Source of the DNA: Neisseriaceae bacterium
Lineage (GTDB): Bacteria > Pseudomonadota > Gammaproteobacteria > Burkholderiales > UBA11063
Length of the DNA: 7,033 bases
NCBI GenBank assembly: GCA_947470205.1
Contig: CANISK010000076.1
Coordinates: forward strand, 1-7,033
Reading direction: 5' to 3'
The position numbers were made by a program, and so were the translations under genes. This document shows, piece by piece, positions 1-7,033 of this stretch (its first letter is position 1; the number at the start of each line of letters is the position of its first letter). A model generated the notes under the pieces. The model did no database searches, had not been told where the DNA came from, and saw only the letters and a program-made list of their open reading frames with translations.

Positions 1-16
1 TGATTGTATGTATATT

Positions 17-25
17 TGGTATAAT
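17..25 (+). promoter_or_regulatory. Extended -10 promoter of polA
   Basis: The sequence TGG followed by TATAAT at 20-25 is a perfect sigma-70 -10 hexamer with the TGn extension. A -35 box at normal spacing would fall at or beyond the left edge of the window, so it cannot be judged. Transcription would begin near position 32, giving a leader of about 27 bases before the polA start codon. The leader has no convincing Shine-Dalgarno sequence. Confidence 0.55.
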
Positions 26-58
26 CCATTTGAATAAAAATTAGTAAAATGAAATAAT

Positions 59-2776
59 ATGAATAAAAATTTTATAATTGTAGATGGAACATCGTTTATA
101 TTTCGTGCATTCTACGGTATGCCAAATTTTACATCTCCCCAGAAAAAGCCAACCGGTGCTACATATGGCATTGCAAATATGCTAAAGCAAATGCTAAAAA
201 AATATTCCACATATCATTGGTGTTGCGTATTTGATGCACCGGGTAAGACATTTCGGCATGAGTTATACAAAGACTACAAGGCAAATCGAATTGATACCCC
301 AATAGACCTCATCCCACAATTTGAAGACATCTATAAAATAATTCCATCTCTTGGGATAAAAATTATCATAGAACCCAACGTAGAGGCTGATGATGTTATC
401 GGTGCATTAGCATTACATGCTAAAAAAGATGGATATAGTGTCCTAATTGCCAGTGGCGATAAAGATTTCGCACAGCTTGTTGATGATAAAATCACCCTCA
501 TAAACACCATGACTGATGAGGTTCTGGATGTGGATGGTGTAATAAATAAATTTAACGTTTCACCAAGTCAAATTATAGATTACCTCACCTTAATTGGGGA
601 TAAGATAGATAACGTGCCGGGTGTGAATAAATGTGGGCCAAAAACTGCGGTGAAATGGTTAAATGAGTATAAGACATTAGATAACATTATCGCCAATCAC
701 ACTAAAATCACTGGAGTAGTGGGGAAAAATCTAGAATCTGCAATTCCAAATTTACCGCTTAGTAAAACCCTTATCACCCTTAAAACTGATATAAACCTCA
801 CTCACGTTATGTCAAGCATGGATGAATTTATCTTAAAAAATACCGATGATGAAACATTAAAAAATATGTATAATGAACTTGGCTTTAAGACTTGGTTTAA
901 TCAATTAAATTTAAGCCCCAAAGACGAATCACAAGAAGGTGTTAAAACATATCACACCACTAATAAAACCAATACAAACACAATAGATAACAACGTAGCC
1001 ACTATAAATAAATCACTTGTGATTATTAATAACCATGACGAATACAATAATATCTTAAAAAATCTAATTAAAGCCAACCAAACACTTGGAGTGTATATTT
1101 TAAGAGACACCCAAATTAATCAAATCCATAAATTTTATGCAACAGATAATGCTAACATTTATATTATCAATAATCAAATCAATACCGTTGACTTATTTGA
1201 TGATGGGAAATTATCTGGAATATCATGGGTAGATGGTATTTTAAATACTCCAAACCCTAAAATTTTTATTAACTATAAAGACACCTTATCAATTTGCACA
1301 AAGCATGATATATCTATAAATAATACAATAGGGGATATTAACCTTAGTCATTATGTATTAAATTCTAGATTATCACATAATATTACAAATATCTATACAG
1401 AGTATTTGAATTTTGATATCACACAAGCACATCTCACAAATAGCTCGCATTTAGATAATAACGAAATATCAATCATAGACTATAATTTATTAAACCACAT
1501 ACATAAAGTTTTGTCTCAAATTGAAACTAAAATGGATGGGGATGATACATTTATCTATAGAAATATTGAGTTACCCTTAGTGCCAGTTTTAGTAAATATA
1601 GAGCATAATGGTATTATGATTGATATTGGCAAATTTAAAATCATGAATAACAACGTTAGCTGTAAATTAAAAGAGCTTGAAGACCAGATTTATCATGCGA
1701 GTAATCAAGTATTTAACATCAACTCTACCAAGCAATTACAAGACGTGTTATTTAATAAATTACACCTCCCAACCTTTGGTATTAAAAAAAATACCCATGG
1801 TTATTCAACCGATGAGGACGCTCTCAGGCACCTATCAAAACAAGGTTTTACAATTGCAGACTTATTATTAGAATATCGTGGACTTAGTAAATTACTAAAT
1901 ACCTATATCAAAAAACTACCACCACTTGTGGATAACAAATCACGACTACACACCACATTTGAACAGGCACTTGTAATAAGCGGAAGACTATCTTCAAAAG
2001 AGCCCAATCTACAAAATATCCCGGTAAAAAATAAACTAGGGCGATTAATGCGAAGTTGTTTTATCGCATCCGTTCACACACAATTAATCTGCGTGGATTA
2101 CTCACAAATAGAATTACGCATTTTAGCTCATTTCTCAACAGATGAAAACCTACTAAACGCTTTTAATACCAATCAAGATGTCCACTCAATTACCGCTTGT
2201 GAAATTTTTAATAAACCAATTAATGATATCACGCCAGATGAACGTCGTTACGCTAAAACTATTAATTTTAGCCTAATATATGGTAAAACAGTTTTTGGCT
2301 TAGCTCAAGAGCTAAATATTGATAGAGTGACCGCGAAACTATATATCGATAAATACTTCGCCAAATACCCAAAAGTGTTGGAATGTTTGGAAAACTTCAA
2401 AAATCTAGCACGGCAAAATGGATATGTAAGTACATTATATGGAAGGAAGATATATCTACCGTCTATAACCCACCCAAATAAAATGATTCGTGAGGCAGAG
2501 GAGCGTGTGTCATTAAATGCCCCCATGCAGGGGACATCTGCAGATATTATAAAAATCTCGATGAATAAAATTGCCAATTGGTTAAATAAAAATCACTTAA
2601 AGACAAAAATGATACTCCAAGTGCATGATGAATTAATCTTTGAAGTTCCAGATAATGAAATTGAGATTATACAATCAAATTTATCTAATCTTATGACTAG
2701 TGGCTTTGAAGATAAACTTTTAGTAAAACTGGCGGTTGATCTCAAAATCGCAAATAATTGGGATGAAGCTCATTAA
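59..2776 (+). CDS. polA: DNA polymerase I (5' nuclease, vestigial proofreading domain, family A polymerase)
   Basis: This gene encodes a 905-residue DNA polymerase I, close to the 928 residues of the E. coli enzyme, which removes RNA primers and fills gaps in replication and repair. The 5' nuclease domain (about 1-290) keeps its acidic metal ligands: D9 in IIVDG, D59 in VFDAPGKTFR, E109-D112 in EADD, D134 and D136 in SGDKD, and D181 and D184 in GDKIDNVPG. An Asn/Thr-rich linker (about 295-318) follows. Residues about 318-498 correspond in position and length to the 3'-5' exonuclease domain, but the FDTET motif is replaced by VYILRD (345-350) and the other catalytic positions are mostly altered, so proofreading is probably lost. 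The polymerase domain is complete: GRLSSKEPNLQNIP, motif A DYSQIELR from D680, motif B RRYAKTINFSLIYG (729-742), and motif C VHDE with D857 and E858. The start is supported by the family-typical N-terminus. Transcription is probably from the extended -10 just upstream. No clear terminator follows; only a T7 run at 2782-2788 is seen. Confidence 0.99.
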   Translation: MNKNFIIVDGTSFIFRAFYGMPNFTSPQKKPTGATYGIANMLKQMLKKYSTYHWCCVFDAPGKTFRHELYKDYKANRIDTPIDLIPQFEDIYKIIPSLGIKIIIEPNVEADDVIGALALHAKKDGYSVLIASGDKDFAQLVDDKITLINTMTDEVLDVDGVINKFNVSPSQIIDYLTLIGDKIDNVPGVNKCGPKTAVKWLNEYKTLDNIIANHTKITGVVGKNLESAIPNLPLSKTLITLKTDINLTHVMSSMDEFILKNTDDETLKNMYNELGFKTWFNQLNLSPKDESQEGVKTYHTTNKTNTNTIDNNVATINKSLVIINNHDEYNNILKNLIKANQTLGVYILRDTQINQIHKFYATDNANIYIINNQINTVDLFDDGKLSGISWVDGILNTPNPKIFINYKDTLSICTKHDISINNTIGDINLSHYVLNSRLSHNITNIYTEYLNFDITQAHLTNSSHLDNNEISIIDYNLLNHIHKVLSQIETKMDGDDTFIYRNIELPLVPVLVNIEHNGIMIDIGKFKIMNNNVSCKLKELEDQIYHASNQVFNINSTKQLQDVLFNKLHLPTFGIKKNTHGYSTDEDALRHLSKQGFTIADLLLEYRGLSKLLNTYIKKLPPLVDNKSRLHTTFEQALVISGRLSSKEPNLQNIPVKNKLGRLMRSCFIASVHTQLICVDYSQIELRILAHFSTDENLLNAFNTNQDVHSITACEIFNKPINDITPDERRYAKTINFSLIYGKTVFGLAQELNIDRVTAKLYIDKYFAKYPKVLECLENFKNLARQNGYVSTLYGRKIYLPSITHPNKMIREAEERVSLNAPMQGTSADIIKISMNKIANWLNKNHLKTKMILQVHDELIFEVPDNEIEIIQSNLSNLMTSGFEDKLLVKLAVDLKIANNWDEAH

Positions 2777-2796
2777 GGTTATTTTTTTGCAATAAT

Positions 2797-2820
2797 GTAT
2801 TACATAAGTATTACTTTATG
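2797..2820 (+). promoter_or_regulatory. Candidate operator of the toxin-antitoxin operon
   Basis: The heptamer GTATTAC occurs twice, at 2797-2803 and 2808-2814, with an 11-base period, which is about one helical turn. The second copy lies inside an imperfect palindrome, CATAAG (2803-2808) against CTTTATG (2814-2820). The block immediately precedes and touches the predicted -10 region. Ribbon-helix-helix antitoxins typically bind short repeats spaced about one turn apart in their own promoter, so autoregulation by the downstream antitoxin is a reasonable inference. Binding itself cannot be seen from sequence. Confidence 0.4.
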
Positions 2821-2827
2821 GTACAAT
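2819..2827 (+). promoter_or_regulatory. Extended -10 promoter of the toxin-antitoxin operon
   Basis: TGG followed by TACAAT (2822-2827) matches an extended -10 element with five of six hexamer bases. A poor -35 (TTACAT, 2800-2805) sits 16 bases upstream, which fits promoters that rely on the TGn extension. The start site would be near 2834, giving a leader of about 24 bases. That leader carries AAGG at 2847-2850, seven bases before the antitoxin ATG. Confidence 0.45.
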
Positions 2828-2857
2828 AATGTTAAATATTTTTAAAAAGGTCAAATT

Positions 2858-3064
2858 ATGTTTTCAGTTAGATTACCAGAAAACTTAGAAAATGATTTGT
2901 CATCTTTAGCAAAACAACTTCATCTCACTAAAAGTAATATTGTCATTAATGCATTACAGCAGTATATAGAAGATAAGCAAGACTACATAAAAGCTTATGA
3001 AATTTTTAGTCAAAATAATAAAAGATATACCCATGAGGAAGTGATGTGTGAACTCGACCTTTAG
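2858..3064 (+). CDS. relB: Ribbon-helix-helix antitoxin, RelB-like (type II toxin-antitoxin)
   Basis: This gene encodes a 68-residue protein with the plan of a small RelB/CopG-type antitoxin. The N-terminal strand FSVRLP (2-7) and two helices (about 8-20 and 24-40, with LTKSNIVINALQQYIED) form a ribbon-helix-helix DNA-binding fold. The polar C-terminal tail ending in HEEVMCELDL would wrap and inhibit the toxin. The ending resembles RHH antitoxins partnered with RelE toxins. The ATG is preceded by AAGG with seven-base spacing. The reading frame overlaps the toxin by 17 bases, so the two are a translationally coupled operon. The protein is expected to bind the phased repeats in its own promoter. 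Family assignment rests on the fold pattern and on the toxin partner; the exact subfamily (RelB, CopG or the DUF6290-like group) is uncertain. Confidence 0.85.
   Translation: MFSVRLPENLENDLSSLAKQLHLTKSNIVINALQQYIEDKQDYIKAYEIFSQNNKRYTHEEVMCELDL
3035..3039 (+). promoter_or_regulatory. Shine-Dalgarno deciding the toxin GTG start
   Basis: GAGGA inside the end of the antitoxin gene lies eight bases before the GTG at 3048. This is the strongest ribosome-binding match seen next to a gene start in the window, and it favours that GTG over the later in-frame TTG (3066), GTG (3069) and ATG (3105). A stop codon (TGA, 3042-3044) closes the toxin frame just upstream, so no longer form is possible. Confidence 0.6.
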
Positions 3065-3326
3065 TTTGGTGTACGATGGAACTGCATTAAAGCAATTAAA
3101 AAATATGGATAAGCAAATCGCTAAAAGAATTACCGTCTGGCTTCATGAGAGATTAAACAATTGTGTAAATCCACGACTGTGGGGATTGGCATTAAAGGGC
3201 GATCTAGATGGTTATTGGCGTTATAGAATTGGTGAATATAGGGTTGTATGCAAAATATTGGATAATGAATTAGTGGTTTTAGCCTTAATGGTGGAACATC
3301 GAAAAAGTATTTACAAAAAAGAATGA
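3048..3326 (+). CDS. relE: RelE-family mRNA interferase toxin
   Basis: This gene encodes a 92-residue RelE/ParE-superfamily toxin. RelE proteins cut mRNA in the ribosomal A site and are held inactive by their antitoxin. The sequence follows the family order: strand FSLVYD (5-10), a helical hairpin with ALKQLKNMDKQIAKRI (13-28), then the basic core LKGDLDGYWRYRIGEYRVV and the C-terminal HRKSIYKK. The family catalytic set appears present: K50, R58 and R60, R65 (like R61 of E. coli RelE), R85 (like R81) and Y89 (like Y87). This argues for an active RNase rather than a gyrase-directed ParE. The start is GTG, set by GAGGA and by overlap with the antitoxin. Nothing suggests truncation. The cassette interrupts two core replication genes, which suggests acquisition, but its base composition looks like that of its neighbours. 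Confidence 0.92.
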   Translation: MNSTFSLVYDGTALKQLKNMDKQIAKRITVWLHERLNNCVNPRLWGLALKGDLDGYWRYRIGEYRVVCKILDNELVVLALMVEHRKSIYKKE

Positions 3327-3338
3327 TTAATTTTATTT

Positions 3339-3389
3339 TCATTTTAAAAATTCTGACAAAGTTCGGCGATCACAAGGCGATGAGTATAT
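3339..3389 (+). repeat. dnaB leader motif, similar to the tgt leader
   Basis: Two blocks here recur upstream of tgt. The first is TCATTTTAAA (3339-3348), identical to 5999-6008. The second is 22 bases at 3368-3389, beginning GATCACAAG, which matches 6045-6066 at 19 of 22 positions. The blocks are 29 bases apart (start to start) here and 46 apart at tgt. Here the second block ends 37 bases before the start codon. It could be a small dispersed repeat or a shared 5' leader signal; the sequence does not decide. No convincing sigma-70 promoter was found in the 3327-3426 gap, although CTGACA at 3353-3358 is a good isolated -35. Confidence 0.4.
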
Positions 3390-3426
3390 ACGTATAAAGC
3401 ATAATAATAAAAAGGTAGATTAATTA

Positions 3427-4827
3427 ATGGAAGCAATAGCGCTAAATAACCCAGGTATCACCCAACTCAAAACCCTCCCACATTCAGTAGAAGCAGAGCA
3501 AATGCTTATTGCCTGTATTTTATTAGATGAAAGCTCTTTTATTGAGATATCAGGGATTGTTAATGAGGGAAATTTTTATCGTAAAGAGCACCAAATAATT
3601 TTTAGTCATATAGTAAGACTAAAAGCTCAACGAAGAAACGTAGATGCAGTCACATTATCCGTATCACTAGAACAAGATAACCAGTTAGATTATATCGGTG
3701 GACATGAATATTTAAATAATTTGGTAGAGGCAATCAGCACAGTGGCTAACATTAGAAGCTATGCTGAAATTATCAGAGAATGTTTTATTTTAAGAGAGTT
3801 AATTAAAGCTGGGGGGGAAATTGTCGGGCTTGCTAATGTAGAAGGTGGCAAGGACATAAATTTATTATTAGATGAAGCTGAACAAAAGATATTTAAAATA
3901 AAAGACCTAAATACCACCAACCGCCAATTTGCCGATATAAAAGAACTTCTATCTCAGGTGATAGAACGAATCGTAACAATGGCACAACGTGAGGACAAAA
4001 ATGCAGTAACGGGGATTGCTACTCACTATTATGATTTGGATGAATATACCTCAGGGCTACAAAGAGGAGAGCTCATTATTATTGCAGGAAGACCTGGCAT
4101 GGGTAAAACTGCATTTGCGTTAAATATCGCAGAAAATATCGCATTACAAAATAACCTCGCAGTAGTGGTGTTTTCGCTAGAAATGACGGGGGAGCAGTTA
4201 GTGCAACGTCTCTTGAGCTCTAGTGCAAGAGTAGACCAGAGTAAAATCAAACGCGGAGACCTCACTCACCATGAAATGGATCAACTATACACAGCAGTGA
4301 GTAAATTACGCTCTTCCCCCATACATATTGCAGAATCCCCAGGGATTAACGTAATAGACCTTAGGGCAAGGGTTAGAAGATTAAAAGAACAACTTGGTGG
4401 CTTAGGGTTGGTTGTGATAGACTACGTACAAATTATGTCTTCTATTAGAGATAGCCGAAACTCAAATCGGGCACAAGAGTTGGCAGACATATCTAGGTCT
4501 TTAAAGGCGCTAGCCTTAGAGCTTAGCATTCCAATCATATTATTATCACAGTTAAACCGTGATGTAGAAAATCGTCAAGACAAAAGACCCAATATAGCAG
4601 ATCTTCGTGAATCTGGAGCATTAGAGCAAGATGCGGACATCATTATGCTTTTATATCGGGATGATTACTATAACCCAGAAAGTAGAGATAAAGGCTTTGC
4701 AGAGGTGCATATTGCTAAAAACAGAAGTGGATCCACAGGTACTGTTAGGCTTAGCTTTTCTGGTAAATATACCCGTTTTGATAACGCATCCGTGCAATAT
4801 GATAACAACGAACCAGGTGCAGAGTAA
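3427..4827 (+). CDS. dnaB: Replicative DNA helicase DnaB
   Basis: This gene encodes a 466-residue DnaB, near the 471 residues of E. coli. The protein is the hexameric 5'-3' helicase that unwinds the fork and recruits primase. The N-terminal primase-interacting domain begins with LPHSVEAEQMLIACILLD and runs to about residue 120, followed by a linker. The RecA-like motor starts near 200 with YYDLDEYTSGLQRGELIIIAGRPG. It has Walker A GRPGMGKT (221-228), the catalytic glutamate E252 in FSLEM, and Walker B VVIDYVQ with D332. It also has the LLSQLNRDVE and DLRESGALEQDADII motifs and the C-terminal KNRSGSTGTV segment that carries the arginine finger. No intein interrupts Walker A. A G7 run (3811-3817) encodes part of A-G-G-E at 128-131. 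AAAGG (3411-3415) lies 11 bases before the ATG, a rather long spacing. The gene stands alone; rplI, often next to dnaB in gammaproteobacteria, is absent here. Confidence 0.99.
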   Translation: MEAIALNNPGITQLKTLPHSVEAEQMLIACILLDESSFIEISGIVNEGNFYRKEHQIIFSHIVRLKAQRRNVDAVTLSVSLEQDNQLDYIGGHEYLNNLVEAISTVANIRSYAEIIRECFILRELIKAGGEIVGLANVEGGKDINLLLDEAEQKIFKIKDLNTTNRQFADIKELLSQVIERIVTMAQREDKNAVTGIATHYYDLDEYTSGLQRGELIIIAGRPGMGKTAFALNIAENIALQNNLAVVVFSLEMTGEQLVQRLLSSSARVDQSKIKRGDLTHHEMDQLYTAVSKLRSSPIHIAESPGINVIDLRARVRRLKEQLGGLGLVVIDYVQIMSSIRDSRNSNRAQELADISRSLKALALELSIPIILLSQLNRDVENRQDKRPNIADLRESGALEQDADIIMLLYRDDYYNPESRDKGFAEVHIAKNRSGSTGTVRLSFSGKYTRFDNASVQYDNNEPGAE

Positions 4828-4830
4828 ATA

Positions 4831-4860
4831 TTGTTATTCCCTCTGACAGCATGAATCCAG
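4831..4860 (+). repeat. Decayed copy of the GGGAAT-type palindromic repeat
   Basis: The left flank TTGTTATTCCC matches TTGTCATTCCC of the intact copy at 5952-5962 at 10 of 11 bases. The right end GAATCCAG (4853-4860) is identical to 5973-5980. The central part has diverged and the GC-rich right arm is gone, so it no longer forms the eight-pair stem. Weak pairing between GTTAT (4833-4837) and ATAAC (4861-4865) remains possible. Homology is inferred from the matching ends, which lie at nearly the same spacing (one base longer here). The rest of the gap to hemH (4866-4922) is AT-rich with no clear promoter or terminator. Confidence 0.5.
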
Positions 4861-4922
4861 ATAACACCCTGTTTATTAATTATTTTTTTAAAATTGTCAG
4901 GTATTGAGAAAAAAATTACAAT

Positions 4923-5909
4923 ATGTCAGAATGCAAATTAACATTATTAGTGAATTTAGGTTCACCAAACGCATTATCCACCAAATCAATTCGACTATTT
5001 CTTAAAAATTTTCTAAGTGATGCTCGAGTGGTTGATTTACCCAAAATCCTCTGGTACCCAATTTTATACGGTATCATATTACCATTTAGAGCAAAAAAGC
5101 TCCTTCATAAATATGACCAAATTTGGCTTAAAAAACAAAATCTATCCCCGCTAATTCATTATACCAACAACATATGCCAAAATCTATCTCACAAAATCCA
5201 GTCAATAGATAGTAGCCATATTGTAAAATCAGCTTTTGCGTACTCCTCCCCGAATATCACAGATACATTAAATGAGGTTATCCAACAATATACATTAGCA
5301 AATATAAAATCAATCACTATCATCCCACTGTACCCACAATATTCATCTACAACAACCGCATCAGTTTTTGATATCATTACCAAATATTTTTTGGATAAAA
5401 AATATATTCCAACTATGCAATTTATAAATAGCTTCCATGCGAATGAGTATTATATTAATGCGGTCGTACAAAATATAAAACTTTCGTGGCAAAATAATGA
5501 CAGGGGAGAGAAACTTATCATGAGTTATCACTCATTGCCGGTAAAGGTGATTAAAGATGGTGATACTTATTATAATGAATGCATAAAAACCAGTGAATTA
5601 ATTGCTAATAAGCTACATTTGACTAAAGATGATTATAAAATATCTTTTCAATCTAAATTTGGCACACAAAAATGGCTCACCCCAAGCACCACCGATGTAA
5701 TTAAAGAATACGCTAAAAGCAATATTAAAAGCATAGATATAATATGTCCGGGATTTATGTGTGACTGCTTAGAAACGCTAGAAGAAATTAAATGCTACAA
5801 TAAAGAAATATTTCTTCAAAATGGTGGGGATGTATTTAACTATATACCATGTATTAATGATGATGACACTGCCACATCATTATTATTAAACTTATCTAGT
5901 TTATCATAA
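4923..5909 (+). CDS. hemH: Ferrochelatase (haem synthase)
   Basis: This gene encodes a 328-residue ferrochelatase, close to the 320 residues of E. coli HemH. It inserts ferrous iron into protoporphyrin IX, the last step of protohaem synthesis, in the cytoplasm or at the inner membrane face. Family signatures run in order: LLVNLGSPN (9-17), FLSDARVVDLP, SPLIHYT, IIPLYPQYSS, the active-site histidine H203 in MSYHSLP, SFQSKFGTQKWLTPST, and CPGFMCDCLETLEE with the conserved acidic residue E284. The C-terminal YIPCIND block is also typical. The protein is full length with no visible disruption. The ATG has only a weak purine stretch (GAGAAA, 4906-4911) upstream, with long spacing. No haem-pathway neighbour lies next to it, so it is probably transcribed alone. 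The gene implies the cell makes, or at least finishes, its own haem. Confidence 0.98.
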   Translation: MSECKLTLLVNLGSPNALSTKSIRLFLKNFLSDARVVDLPKILWYPILYGIILPFRAKKLLHKYDQIWLKKQNLSPLIHYTNNICQNLSHKIQSIDSSHIVKSAFAYSSPNITDTLNEVIQQYTLANIKSITIIPLYPQYSSTTTASVFDIITKYFLDKKYIPTMQFINSFHANEYYINAVVQNIKLSWQNNDRGEKLIMSYHSLPVKVIKDGDTYYNECIKTSELIANKLHLTKDDYKISFQSKFGTQKWLTPSTTDVIKEYAKSNIKSIDIICPGFMCDCLETLEEIKCYNKEIFLQNGGDVFNYIPCINDDDTATSLLLNLSSLS

Positions 5910-5917
5910 CCACACTG

Positions 5918-5926
5918 TGCTACAAT
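5918..5926 (+). promoter_or_regulatory. Possible extended -10 promoter for tgt
   Basis: TGC followed by TACAAT (5921-5926) fits an extended -10 element, with a poor -35 (GTTTAT, 5899-5904) overlapping the end of hemH. If used, transcripts would begin near 5933, exactly where the repeat block starts, and would carry the GC hairpin in a leader of about 138 bases. A competing weak promoter is TTGAAT (6019-6024) with CATGAT (6042-6047) at 17-base spacing. Confidence 0.3.
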
Positions 5927-5932
5927 ATCTCC

Positions 5933-5980
5933 CATTCCCGCGCGAATACACTTGTCATTCCCGCGCAGGCGGGAATCCAG
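5933..5980. repeat. Tandem GC-rich palindromic repeat (ATTCCC...GGGAAT type)
   Basis: The intact unit is an inverted repeat with arms ATTCCCGC (5957-5964) and GCGGGAAT (5969-5976) around the loop GCAG, followed by CCAG. The same 11-base left end, CATTCCCGCGC, also begins at 5933, 23 bases earlier. There it runs straight into GAAT, as if six bases of the right arm had been deleted. A short ATCCAGT repeat (5975-5981 and 5990-5996) flanks the right side. The ATTCCC-N8-GGGAAT plan is that of the small dispersed repeats known in several proteobacteria, for example Neisseria dRS3. The eight-pair GC-rich stem is followed by CCAG and TTTT, so it might also act as a weak terminator for hemH, but the T run is short and offset. 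Confidence 0.75.
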
Positions 5981-5998
5981 TTTTACGGCATCCAGTGC

Positions 5999-7033
<1,035 letters not shown>

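Noticed and set aside
1784..1791. A8 run in polA as a programmed slippage site
   Set aside because: The frame is continuous through it, and A runs of this length are expected in such an AT-rich gene.
2305..2577. 90-codon minus-strand frame inside polA
   Set aside because: It overlaps the conserved polymerase motif B region; the constraint comes from the + strand protein.
2762..2788. Possible intrinsic terminator after polA (GATGA-AGC-TCATT then T7)
   Set aside because: The stem is only four or five weak pairs, and the T run begins eight bases after it, so it does not fit a normal intrinsic terminator.
4631..4846. 71-codon + strand frame overlapping the end of dnaB
   Set aside because: It is an alternative frame of the conserved DnaB C-terminus and has no protein features of its own.
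4975..4983. DnaA-box-like sequence TTATCCACC
   Set aside because: It is a single near-match inside the hemH coding sequence, with no cluster and no AT-rich unwinding region tied to it; chance is sufficient.
5933..5980. CRISPR-like array
   Set aside because: There are only two unequal copies, 23 bases apart, without spacers; the structure is a palindromic dispersed repeat.

Overview
This is a strongly AT-rich bacterial segment, roughly one third G+C by eye. It carries six genes, all on the + strand, packed with short intergenic gaps (81 to 161 bases). Four are conserved housekeeping genes: polA (DNA polymerase I), dnaB (replicative helicase), hemH (ferrochelatase) and a right-truncated tgt (queuosine tRNA-guanine transglycosylase). 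The other two form a compact RelB/RelE-type toxin-antitoxin pair between polA and dnaB. The HemH, Tgt and DnaB proteins look proteobacterial, most like gammaproteobacterial homologues recalled from memory. The base composition and Asn/Lys/Ile-rich proteins would fit a streamlined or host-associated gammaproteobacterium. That placement is an inference, and no species is claimed.

Layout: 1-58 holds a near-perfect extended -10 promoter for polA. polA fills 59-2776. The gap 2777-2857 holds a promoter and a helically phased repeat that looks like an operator, followed by the antitoxin (2858-3064) and the overlapping, GTG-started toxin (3048-3326). The gap 3327-3426 is the dnaB leader; part of it is similar to the tgt leader. 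dnaB is 3427-4827. The gap 4828-4922 contains what looks like a decayed copy of a dispersed palindromic repeat. hemH is 4923-5909. The gap 5910-6070 holds an intact copy of that repeat, a partial tandem copy, a possible promoter and the second copy of the leader motif. tgt starts at 6071 and runs off the right end after 321 codons.

The neighbours do not form one pathway. polA and dnaB are both replication functions but are separated by the toxin-antitoxin cassette, while hemH (last step of haem synthesis) and tgt (tRNA modification) are unrelated to them. Each unit except the toxin-antitoxin pair looks independently transcribed.

No new multi-gene system is visible. The points most worth a second look are a short motif shared by the dnaB and tgt leaders, a PolA whose 3'-5' exonuclease domain keeps its size but appears to have lost its metal-binding residues, the dispersed palindromic repeat in three states of decay, and the phased repeat in the toxin-antitoxin promoter.
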